Assembly: GCA_029821875.1 (NCBI GenBank)
Contig: JALGXW010000009.1
Location: forward strand, 41,423 to 105,422
Reading direction: 5' to 3'
Origin: Candidatus Hebobacterum abditum
Lineage (GTDB): Bacteria; Armatimonadota; Hebobacteria; Hebobacterales; Hebobacteraceae
DNA: 64,000 nt
Shown: piece after piece, positions 17,751-26,356 of the stretch
How the letters are laid out: each line of letters opens with the position of its first letter
Position numbering within the stretch: position 1 is the first letter of the stretch
Position numbers and translations under genes: made by a program
Notes under the pieces: model-generated
The model's input: the letters and a program-made list of their open reading frames with translations, nothing else
Told to the model about the DNA's origin: nothing
The model's database searches: none

Positions 17751-19178
17751 ATGAAGGTTGCGATCATCGGCGCTGGGAGCATCGTGTTCGCAAAGACGCT
17801 GCTGAACGACATGCTGGCCACGCCGGCCTTGCAGGATGCCGAGTACGCGCTCATGAGCCGCACCGAGCCGAAGCTGCGGCGCATGGAGGCCTTCACCAAG
17901 CGCATGGTCACGGAGAACGGCTTGGGCGCGAAGGTGTGGGCCACGCTCGACCGTCGGGAGGCCATCAAGGATGCCGACTACGTCATCTGCATGATCCAGG
18001 TTGGCGGCGTGGACGCTTTCAAGATCGACTACGAGATCCCGCTGAAGTACGGGGTGGACCAGTGCATTGGCGATACGCTTGGGCCGGGCGGAGTGCTGCG
18101 CGCCGCGCGCAGCATCCCGGTGCTGGTCGACATGGCCAAGGACATCGAGGAGGTGGCCAAGCCCGATGCCATTCTGCTCAACTACACCAACCCCATGGGC
18201 GTGTGCTGCTATGCTCTGGGCCGGGCCGCCAGCATCTCCTACGTGGGCCTGTGCCACGGGGTGCAGACGACGATGGACCTGATCGGCGGGTACGTGGGCC
18301 TGCCGAAGGAGGAGATCGACTTCGTGGCCGCCGGCATCAACCACATGGCCTGGTTCCTGAAGCTAGAGCACGAGGGCAAGGACCTCTATCCGCTGTTCAA
18401 AGAGCGGTGCGAGAAGCCCGAGTACTATGTGAACGAGAAGGTGCGCATCGAGGTGATGCGGCACTTCGGGTACTTCATGACCGAGAGCACCGGTCATCTC
18501 TCCGAGTACATCCCCTGGTTCCGGTCCAGCAAGCGCGCCCTGGAGGAGTTCTGCGACGAGCCAGGCTTCGGCGGGGAGTCCGGCGCCTATTACACCTGGT
18601 CGGCGGAGGTGGCGAAGAAGTACGCGGAGGTCGATCCGCTGGCGTTCGAGTCCCCCAAGCTCGAGCCGCGCAGCGCCGAGTACTGCACCCATCTGCTGGA
18701 GGCGAAGGAGACGGGGAACCCCTTCAAGCTGCAGGGCAATGTGCGCAACGACGGCTACATCACCAACCTGCCGATGGGCTCCTGCGTCGAGGTGCCGGTG
18801 TATGTGGACAAGGAGGGCCTCCATCCGCTGCGGGTGGGCGACCTTCCGCACCAGCTCGCCGCGCTGAACCAGACCAATGTAACAGTGCAGACGCTGGCCG
18901 GCGAGGGATCGTTGGACGGGGATGCAGAGCTGATCATGCAGGCGATGGCGATGGACCCGCTGACCTCGGCCTGCTGCACGCTGCGCGAGAGCCGGGAGAT
19001 GGCGGCGGAGATGCTGGAGGCGGAGAAGCAGTGGCTGCCCCAGTTCGAGGGCAAGAAGCTGCGGCCCACGCCGACCATCAAAGTGCCCAAGGACGTGAAG
19101 CGGGCCGGAGTGCCTGTGGACCCGGCGCTGGCCATCGGCAAGCGCTTCATGACGCTCATCGAGCAGAAGACGGACTAG
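17751..19178 (+). CDS. GH4 family NAD-dependent glycosidase, alpha-glucuronidase-like (CHGV motif)
   Basis: MKVAIIGAGSIVFAKTLLNDML; NYTNPMGVCCYALGRA; GLCHGVQTT; AAGINHMAWFLKLEHEGKDLYP. ATG 17751. Confidence 0.88.
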   Translation: MKVAIIGAGSIVFAKTLLNDMLATPALQDAEYALMSRTEPKLRRMEAFTKRMVTENGLGAKVWATLDRREAIKDADYVICMIQVGGVDAFKIDYEIPLKYGVDQCIGDTLGPGGVLRAARSIPVLVDMAKDIEEVAKPDAILLNYTNPMGVCCYALGRAASISYVGLCHGVQTTMDLIGGYVGLPKEEIDFVAAGINHMAWFLKLEHEGKDLYPLFKERCEKPEYYVNEKVRIEVMRHFGYFMTESTGHLSEYIPWFRSSKRALEEFCDEPGFGGESGAYYTWSAEVAKKYAEVDPLAFESPKLEPRSAEYCTHLLEAKETGNPFKLQGNVRNDGYITNLPMGSCVEVPVYVDKEGLHPLRVGDLPHQLAALNQTNVTVQTLAGEGSLDGDAELIMQAMAMDPLTSACCTLRESREMAAEMLEAEKQWLPQFEGKKLRPTPTIKVPKDVKRAGVPVDPALAIGKRFMTLIEQKTD

Positions 19179-19193
19179 CTCGCGACGAAGTGA

Positions 19194-19224
19194 GCGGCGG
19201 GGCGCGGGCGCGGCGCCCCGCCGC
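19194..19224. terminator. GC-rich hairpin, 12-bp stem GCGGCGGGGCGC / GCGCCCCGCCGC
   Basis: Perfect inverted repeat with 7-nt loop between 17751-19178 and 19309-20601; no T-tract. Confidence 0.4.
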
Positions 19225-19308
19225 GCTGCGCGCTCGGGCGAGACATCCGCTCTCGGGCCGGCCGCGACGGCGGCCGGACGCATTCCCATCACCAGCTAGG
19301 AGAAACCG

Positions 19309-20601
19309 GTGAGCATTGGCGACGTCAAACAGTCGCTCATCGAGGAGATGAGCGACATGGATATCGTGGACACCCATGAGCACCTGCCCAACGAGGCGGA
19401 GCGACTCAAGCAGCAGGTGGACTTCGCGACTCTCTTCAGCCACTACTGCAGGAGCGATCTGGTGGCGGCCGGGATGGCGGACGCGCAATACGATTGCCTC
19501 GTAGCCCCGGGGCTCTCGCCCTCAGAGAAGTGGGAGCTGTTCTCGCCGTACTATGAGCTGATCATCTCGGGCGGCTACAGCCGGGCGGCGCATCTGTCGA
19601 TGGAGCGCTTCTATGGGATGTCTCGCCTGACGAGCGCGGCCGATGCGGAGGCCCTCAGCGAGCGGATACGGGAGGCCAACAAGCCCGGCCTCTACCGGCG
19701 CGTGCTGAAGGACGCGTGCCGGATCTCCACGGCCCTGAACTTCGCCGACTTCGCCGGCAAGGAGGTCGATCCCGAGTTTTTCACGCTCATTCTCTTCGTC
19801 ACCCCTTTTGCCGAAGTAGCGTCTATGGGTGATCTACAGGCGATAGAGGCGGAGACCGGCGCCTGTGGGAGCAGTCTTTCGCGTTACGTGGACGGCCTCG
19901 CCATCTACCTGGAACAGCAGGCGAAGAAGGGCATGAAGGGACTGAAACTCCTCTCCGCGTACATGCGGGACCTGCGGTTCGATCCAGTGGATATGGCCAC
20001 GGCCGAACGGATCTTCAACCGAATCGCGAGCGAGTCATGTGGCATGCGGCCCTCCGTGCTCGGCTACGAGGAAGCTCGGCCCCTTCAGGACTACCTGGTC
20101 CATCGGTTGGTAGAGATCGCTGGCGACTTGGGCCTCGTCGCAGTCTTCCACACCGGCATCCAGGCCGGCAACTACAACAACCTGGAGAATGCCAGGCCCA
20201 CGCAACTCTGGAACATGTTCCGTCGCTATCCAAGGGTGCGGTTCAACCTCCTCCACGGTGGCCTGCCCTTCATTGACGAGGCTGGCCTGCTCGCCAAGTA
20301 CTTCCCCAATGTCACCATCGACATGGCTTGGATGCACGCAGGGTCGCCGGAGATCAGCATTCGCGCCCTCCGCGACTGGGTGGACCTCGTGCCGCGCAAC
20401 AAGGTGCTCGGCTTCGGCGGCGACTACCACGTCGTGGAGAAGGTCTACGGGCACCTCGTGCTGGCCCGCGAGAACATCGCCGCCGCGCTGGCCGACAAGG
20501 TTGAGCAGGGGGCCATGAGCCGCGAGGAGGCGCGTGCTTGGGTCCGGGCCATGCTATGGGAGAACCCGCGGGCGCTGTACGATCTCGCCGAACAGGTGTG
20601 A
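19309..20601 (+). CDS. Amidohydrolase family (metal-dependent TIM-barrel)
   Basis: DIVDTHEHLP; FHTGIQAGNYNN; VRFNLLHGGLPFIDEAGLLAKYFPNVTIDMAWMH; VLGFGGDYHVVEKVYGH. Confidence 0.85.
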   Translation: MSIGDVKQSLIEEMSDMDIVDTHEHLPNEAERLKQQVDFATLFSHYCRSDLVAAGMADAQYDCLVAPGLSPSEKWELFSPYYELIISGGYSRAAHLSMERFYGMSRLTSAADAEALSERIREANKPGLYRRVLKDACRISTALNFADFAGKEVDPEFFTLILFVTPFAEVASMGDLQAIEAETGACGSSLSRYVDGLAIYLEQQAKKGMKGLKLLSAYMRDLRFDPVDMATAERIFNRIASESCGMRPSVLGYEEARPLQDYLVHRLVEIAGDLGLVAVFHTGIQAGNYNNLENARPTQLWNMFRRYPRVRFNLLHGGLPFIDEAGLLAKYFPNVTIDMAWMHAGSPEISIRALRDWVDLVPRNKVLGFGGDYHVVEKVYGHLVLARENIAAALADKVEQGAMSREEARAWVRAMLWENPRALYDLAEQV

Positions 20602-20769
20602 AGATGTCGGCGGGCCCGCAGGGCCGTCTTGAGCCCTGGTGTTCCAGAACTCATCTGTGGGCTTGGATGCGCCGTTCTGGGCCCACATGTGTGTGTTACG
20701 CGAGGTCGCGACACCGGCTGTCTGGCACATGTGGTCCCTCTGCAGCCACGGCGGCACGATCCCCCATGA

Positions 20770-21213
20770 TGCAACGACGCGGTTGAGAATGCAGGCCCAG
20801 GGGCCGCTCGCGACTGTCTCCTTCCTACCGCGCGCGTCTCGATCTCGGACGACGACTTCGGATACGACATCGAGCTGTGCAACCGCCTGCGGCGGGGGCT
20901 GCTTCTCGCGGAGCGCCTGTCCGATCTGGAGGTGGCGGCCACCATATGGCGTGTGCCGCCGGACAAGCCCGAGGTCGCCGATGTAGTGCTGGCGGGGTCG
21001 AGCTACACGGGGCAGTTCTCAGGCTGGGGCAAGTTGCAGATCGAGCCTCCCGAGGCCATGCGGCGTGCCTTCGGAGGGGAAGCCACATCCGTCTGGAGCG
21101 ACGACTGCAACTGGTGCAGCGTTCTTGTGCCGCTCAGGGACAGCCTCGACGACATCATCGGCGTGCTTGAGCTCTGCGCCGCAATGAAGTCGGCCAAGGA
21201 CGTAATGATCTGA
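20770..21213 (+). pseudogene. Coding-like fragment, possibly decayed or start-less gene
   Basis: Frame-1 text VSISDDDFGYDIELCNRLRRGLLLAERLSDLEVAATIWRVPPDKPEVADVVLAGSSYTGQFSGWGKLQIEPPEAMRRAFGG...LRDSLDDIIGVLELCAAMKSAKDVMI looks protein-like. Stop at 20767, and no ATG/GTG/TTG before GTG 20932. Confidence 0.4.
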
Positions 21214-21501
21214 CGGGCGCCCGTGCGATGGCCTGCGGCTGTCAGCAGCCAACGGCGCGCGGATGAAGGCCGGCTGCGCGTGTCTCATTGCGCGGTGGCA
21301 GCCACACACGTTCCCCAGCGCAGTGAGAACGGCCGGAGAGCGCGTCCGGGGCTCACAGTGGGACCGGCGAGTCCGGCCCATCTCATCCCTCCCCCGGCAG
21401 GAGGGCTCGCGCTGGTGTCAGAAATAGCGCCGAAGAGCTGAATCGGGGGTAGGCGTCGCACTCGCGCATCGTGACCCATGACCTACCCGGGAGAGAGTCA
21501 G

Positions 21502-23478
21502 ATGGGCAAGAGGGAGGAGAGCGAAGCACGCGTATTCTCAGATCTACTGGCGGAGGACAGACTATTCGAACCTCCGGAGTCCTTTCGGGAGCAGGCAAAC
21601 ATCAGCGACGGCAGCGTCCGGGCCTCGGCCGCGGATGACCCCGAGGCCTTCTGGGCCGGGCTTGCGGGAGAGCTGGAATGGGATCGCCCGTGGGACCGAG
21701 TGCTGGAGTGGGCACCACCCTACGCCAAGTGGTTTGTGGGTGGGAAGCTCAACGCCAGCGTGAACTGCGTCGACCGACACGCGCGGACGCGGCGGCGCAA
21801 TCAGGCCGCCATCATCTGGGAGGGGGAACTGGGGGATCGGCGGACACTCACCTACTGGGATCTCTACCGAGAGGTCAGCAAGTTCGCCAACGCGCTCAAG
21901 TCTCTCGGGGTGGGCAAAGGCGACCGCGTCGCTCTCTATCTGCCCATGATACCGGAGCTGGCGATCGCGATGCTGGCCTGCGCCCGCATTGGCGCGATAC
22001 ACTCGGTCGTGTTCGGCGGCTTCAGTGCCGAGGCGCTGCGGGACCGGATCAACGACGCCCAGGCCAAGGTGCTGATCACCGCTGATGGGGGTTACCGCCG
22101 CGGGCAGATCGTGCCCCTGAAGCACGACGCGGACTACGCTCTGCGGGAGACTCCGTCCATCGAGCACGTCGTGATTGTGCAGCGGGGGAACTTCCCCATA
22201 CGCATTCACGAAGGACGGGACCACTGGTGGCACCGGCTCGTGGAGGGGGCAGCGGCCCAGTGCGAGCCGGAGTCGATGGATGCCGAAGACATCCTTTACA
22301 CACTCTACACCTCGGGGACGACCGGCAAGCCGAAGGGAATCATCCACACAACCGGGGGCTATCTGACAGGCGTCTATGCCACCACGAAGTGGATCTTCGA
22401 CCTGAAGGAGACAGATGTCTATTGGTGCACGGCCGATATCGGCTGGGTGACGGGACACAGCTACATCGTCTACGGTCCGCTGGCCGCTGGTGCCACCGTG
22501 GTGATGTACGAGGGCGCGCCAGACTGGCCGGAACGAGACCGCTTCTGGCAGATCGTCGAGAACTACGGAGTCACAGTGTTCTACACTGCGCCCACCGCCA
22601 TCCGCGCCTTCATGAAGTGGGGGGCGGAGTTCCCCGCGCGCCATGACCTCTCCTCGCTCCGGCTGCTGGGCACGGTGGGAGAGCCCATCAATCCCGAGGC
22701 CTGGATGTGGTACTACGAGCACATCGGCGAGCAGCGCTGCCCGATCGTAGACACCTGGTGGCAGACCGAGACTGGGATGATACTCATCACCACTCTTCCT
22801 GGTGTCGACCGAATGAAGCCAAGCTATGCTGGACATCCCTTCCCAGGCATCGAGGCCTCCATCTTGGATGATCAGGGCAGGCCGATCGAGGGACAGGGGG
22901 GAGGCGGCTACCTCGCCATCACCAAGCCCTGGCCGGCGATGCTCAGGGGCATCTGGGGTGACCCGGAACGTTACCAGCAGCAGTACTGGACGAAATGGGA
23001 TCAGGGTCCCTACTTCACCAGTGACGGCGCAAAGCAGGACTCAGACGGTTACTTCTGCCTGCTCGGACGGGTGGACGATGTGCTGAATGTATCCGGTCAC
23101 CGCATCAGCACGATGGAGGTGGAAAGCGCCCTGGTAGACCATGAGACCGTAGCCGAGGCGGCCGTGGTAGGCGTGACGCATGAGATCAGAGGGGAGGTGC
23201 CCGCAGCCTTCGTCACCTTGCGACAAGGAAGTGCGCCGGGACCTGCACTCGAGACAGACCTGAAGCAACACGTCGTCAACAAGATCGGGGCCATAGCCCG
23301 ACCTCAGGAGGTGATCTTCGCCGGCGAGCTCCCCAAGACCCGCAGCGGCAAGATCATGCGCCGTCTCCTGCGGGACATCGCCGCCGGGCGCGTGCTCGGA
23401 GACACCACGACCCTGGCCGACGGATCGGTGGTGGAGCAGCTCAAGAAGCAGTATGAGGAAGGCGGCCAGGAGGAGTGA
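21502..23478 (+). CDS. acs: Acetyl-CoA synthetase
   Basis: [80 protein letters not shown]. Confidence 0.95.
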   Translation: MGKREESEARVFSDLLAEDRLFEPPESFREQANISDGSVRASAADDPEAFWAGLAGELEWDRPWDRVLEWAPPYAKWFVGGKLNASVNCVDRHARTRRRNQAAIIWEGELGDRRTLTYWDLYREVSKFANALKSLGVGKGDRVALYLPMIPELAIAMLACARIGAIHSVVFGGFSAEALRDRINDAQAKVLITADGGYRRGQIVPLKHDADYALRETPSIEHVVIVQRGNFPIRIHEGRDHWWHRLVEGAAAQCEPESMDAEDILYTLYTSGTTGKPKGIIHTTGGYLTGVYATTKWIFDLKETDVYWCTADIGWVTGHSYIVYGPLAAGATVVMYEGAPDWPERDRFWQIVENYGVTVFYTAPTAIRAFMKWGAEFPARHDLSSLRLLGTVGEPINPEAWMWYYEHIGEQRCPIVDTWWQTETGMILITTLPGVDRMKPSYAGHPFPGIEASILDDQGRPIEGQGGGGYLAITKPWPAMLRGIWGDPERYQQQYWTKWDQGPYFTSDGAKQDSDGYFCLLGRVDDVLNVSGHRISTMEVESALVDHETVAEAAVVGVTHEIRGEVPAAFVTLRQGSAPGPALETDLKQHVVNKIGAIARPQEVIFAGELPKTRSGKIMRRLLRDIAAGRVLGDTTTLADGSVVEQLKKQYEEGGQEE

Positions 23479-23744
23479 TCGGCACGCGCAGCAAGACGGC
23501 CTGAGGACACCAGAGCCAAGTCGCCTCGGCGCGCACCTGCGAAGCCGGGGAGAGCGCAGCAGGCCGACGCCTGAAAGGGCTTCGGCTGCCGTTCTGGCAT
23601 CGGACATTCCTGGATGAACTTCTGGCGAGTGCCTTTCATCCCATCCAAGTGCAGCAGGTTGCGGCGCGCCTCCAGGAGAGCGCATGTGGTGACCGGAATC
23701 TGTGTTCAGAGTGACCTTCCGAGAGGAGCAACAGGAGGTGCTTT

Positions 23745-25193
23745 GTGCCTGACGTCTGCATCAACATCCTCACTGATTCCGATCTCGACCAGCTCGCGGA
23801 AGCGACGCTGACGGTTCTGGCGCAGACAGGTGTCATGTACCAGTCCGAGGCCATCCTGGACGCGTTGGACAAGGCCGGCGCGGAGATAGACCGGGAGAAC
23901 CATCGCGCACGCCTGCCCCGAAGCTTGGTGGAGGGAGTCGTCGAGCGGCAGCGACGCCGAGCGGGGGCCAAAGGGCCACCGGCCACCCGGCGCGAGCCGG
24001 GACCGCGCGACGGCCCTCTGCCCGCCGTCTACAACCAAGTCGCGCAGTTCTACTATGACCACGAGCGCGGCGCGCGTCGGGCCGGGAACAGACAAGACTT
24101 CGTGAGCATGGTGCAGTTCGGCGACGCCCTGGACGAGCGTCAGACTGTGGACCAGGTCCTCCTCATGCATGAGGAGCCGGCGCCGGTGGAGCCGCTGGAG
24201 GCTCTGACTTTGCTGCTCAGGCACACGTCCCGTCCGGGAAGTGTGTATCCGCACTTCGCCGAGCAGTTCCCCTACCTGGAGGAGATTGGCGAGATCTACG
24301 CAGGAGATCCTCGGCGCTTTCTCACTGGCGGCATCTTTATGGTCTCGCCATTGCGCATGGACCAGCGCGCCTGTGACTACATGGCCGGGATGATACGCCG
24401 CGGGCTCTCCTGCGGGGTGGGCACGCAGCCTGTCAGTGGCATCTCAGCGCCGGTGACGCGCGCGGGCACGGTCGTTGTCGGCGCGGCCGAGATCCTCGCC
24501 GGTTGGGCAGCCGCCACCGCGCTCGAACCCGACGTCGAACTCGCCTGGGGGTGCATCTGTTCAGGCTCTGTGGACATGCCCACAGGCAACGTCACCTTCT
24601 GCTCGCCGGAGTCCATGGTTCAGGACATCGGCTGTGTAGAGCTGTTCCGCCGCCGCTTCGGCGGCCACGTAACCGTGGCCGGAGGCTCTGACTACACCAG
24701 CGCTAAGCTGCCCGGGTATCAGGCGGGGTTCGAGAAGGCCTTCGAGGCGATGGCAGTCTCCGCCTACACCGGCGGCCATCCGCGCCTCGGCGCTGGACTT
24801 CTCGACCTGGGCAGGATGTTCTCCCCTCTACAACTCCTCATAGACCGGGAACTGCAATCCTTCCTGTGGCGCTTCTCGGCTGGAATGGAGGTAGACCACG
24901 AGCAGATCGCTCTCGACCTCATCGCCGCCGTCGGCTCGGGCATCGGCGCCTCCTACCTGGACTCCGACCACACGCTTCGCCACTATCGCGAGAACCTTTG
25001 GTTCCCCGCGCTGATGGAGCGCGGCGTGTGGCGCGGGGAGTGTGAGGAGGAGCGCCCGGATGAGAAGCTGCTCGAGCGCTGTCGCACACAGTTCACCGAC
25101 GTGATGTCTCGCTACCGGACGCCCGAGGTCGACGAGGACATGTTGACCGAGGTCCGAGAAGTGGTGGACAGAGCCCGGCGGGAACTGCTGTAG
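23745..25193 (+). CDS. Trimethylamine methyltransferase (MttB) superfamily protein, non-pyrrolysine
   Basis: VLAQTGVMYQSEAILDALDKAGAEID; GNVTFCSPESMVQDIGCVELFRRRFGGHVTVAGGSDYTSAKLPGYQAGFEKAFEAM...GAGLLDLGRMFSPLQLLIDREL. Full-length without in-frame amber. Confidence 0.85.
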   Translation: MPDVCINILTDSDLDQLAEATLTVLAQTGVMYQSEAILDALDKAGAEIDRENHRARLPRSLVEGVVERQRRRAGAKGPPATRREPGPRDGPLPAVYNQVAQFYYDHERGARRAGNRQDFVSMVQFGDALDERQTVDQVLLMHEEPAPVEPLEALTLLLRHTSRPGSVYPHFAEQFPYLEEIGEIYAGDPRRFLTGGIFMVSPLRMDQRACDYMAGMIRRGLSCGVGTQPVSGISAPVTRAGTVVVGAAEILAGWAAATALEPDVELAWGCICSGSVDMPTGNVTFCSPESMVQDIGCVELFRRRFGGHVTVAGGSDYTSAKLPGYQAGFEKAFEAMAVSAYTGGHPRLGAGLLDLGRMFSPLQLLIDRELQSFLWRFSAGMEVDHEQIALDLIAAVGSGIGASYLDSDHTLRHYRENLWFPALMERGVWRGECEEERPDEKLLERCRTQFTDVMSRYRTPEVDEDMLTEVREVVDRARRELL

Positions 25194-25278
25194 CTGTCGA
25201 GGCCGAGTCTAGCCGCCGCGGAACGCTCTATCCTGGGCCGCCTCGCGTCATCACGCATCGGTCTGGCTCGGCCGCCGC

Positions 25279-26082
25279 CTACAACTCCAGTTTCATGAGT
25301 TCGGCGGCGTTTCCCCAGGCGATCCTCTCTCGAGCTTCGTCCGAGACTGGAAGTCGCTCCAGGCGTTCCACCCACGTGTCTATGTCGCAAAGCGGATAGT
25401 CAATCCCGAACAGCAGCTTTGACGGCCCCAGCTCTCGAAGTGCGATCTCCATAGTGCCCCCTGCCACCATCGGCCAGCCGGAGGTGTCCACCCAGACATT
25501 GTCGTGGGACCGAGCGACTGCGATGCCTTCCCGAAAGGCCCAGGTGCCACCTATGTGCGCCATGATGATGCGGGCCTCGGGGTGCCGTTCTGCAAGTCTC
25601 CTGATGGCGGCCGAATCTTCGGCTGTCGAGGAGTGGTTGTTGATCGGCACGTCGAGCTCGATCGCCTTCTCGTAGATGGCGTCCATCGCCGGACCTTCTC
25701 GATCATAGCCCGCGATGTAGGGAACGATCTCGCCGATGACCTTCGCCCCACGCTCCCTGACATATGTCTCCATTAAGTCCAGGGTTTCGTTAGGGTGAAA
25801 CGGATCTGGTGAGAAGCCCAGGATGAACAACTCCGGGGCCATCTCCACCAGGCCAGCCGCAGCGCTGTTGACGCGTGGCAGCACCTCTGGCCCCTCCCTG
25901 AGCCTGTCGAGTCCGCTCCCCGAGTAGATCACCATTCGGCCGCCCGCGGCGAGGCCGGACTGCCGCACTGCCTCCACGTAAACGCTCGGGCCAATGGGCC
26001 CGGGTGGGGCTTGAGGGATCTCCCAGCCTGCGTCCTCGCCATTCTCTGAGTAGAAGTGCGAGTGCACGTCAACGATCCTCAT
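25279..26082 (-). CDS. Amidohydrolase family protein
   Basis: MRIVDVHSHFYSENGED; PINNHSS; IMAHIGGTWAFREGIAVARSHDNVWVDTSGW; KLLFGIDYPLCD; RIAWGNAAELMKL. Confidence 0.9.
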   Translation of the reverse strand: MRIVDVHSHFYSENGEDAGWEIPQAPPGPIGPSVYVEAVRQSGLAAGGRMVIYSGSGLDRLREGPEVLPRVNSAAAGLVEMAPELFILGFSPDPFHPNETLDLMETYVRERGAKVIGEIVPYIAGYDREGPAMDAIYEKAIELDVPINNHSSTAEDSAAIRRLAERHPEARIIMAHIGGTWAFREGIAVARSHDNVWVDTSGWPMVAGGTMEIALRELGPSKLLFGIDYPLCDIDTWVERLERLPVSDEARERIAWGNAAELMKLEL

Positions 26083-26356
26083 GTGAGTCCTCCGGGGCGC
26101 GGTGTGCCCGTCCGAGTTCTCTACGGCGCCGCACTGCCCTGCTGCTTCGGGCCGATTGGCTGCTGGATGGCCCACGTGTTCGATGCCGCGTGGGAGGCGA
26201 GGAACTGCGGATCGCGCGCGAACGGGACTCCCGGGGACAGCGGCCCCAGTCTGGTTGCCTTGTGGCCCCTTTCGCTGCCCCCTCCTCTGCTCCCACTGGA
26301 ACCTAGAGACAGCGGAGGCAGTCTAAAGGGCCAGACCACCTGAGGAGGGGCATACG

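Noticed and set aside
17936-19312. 458-aa plus-strand ORF in an alternative frame
   Set aside because: Overlaps the well-supported GH4 frame; Arg/Gly-rich frame-shadow sequence.
21562-22836. 424-aa minus-strand ORF
   Set aside because: Antisense to acetyl-CoA synthetase; no motif support.
23745-25193. Pyrrolysine-encoding MttB
   Set aside because: The ORF is full-length with no internal TAG; the only TAG is the terminal stop.
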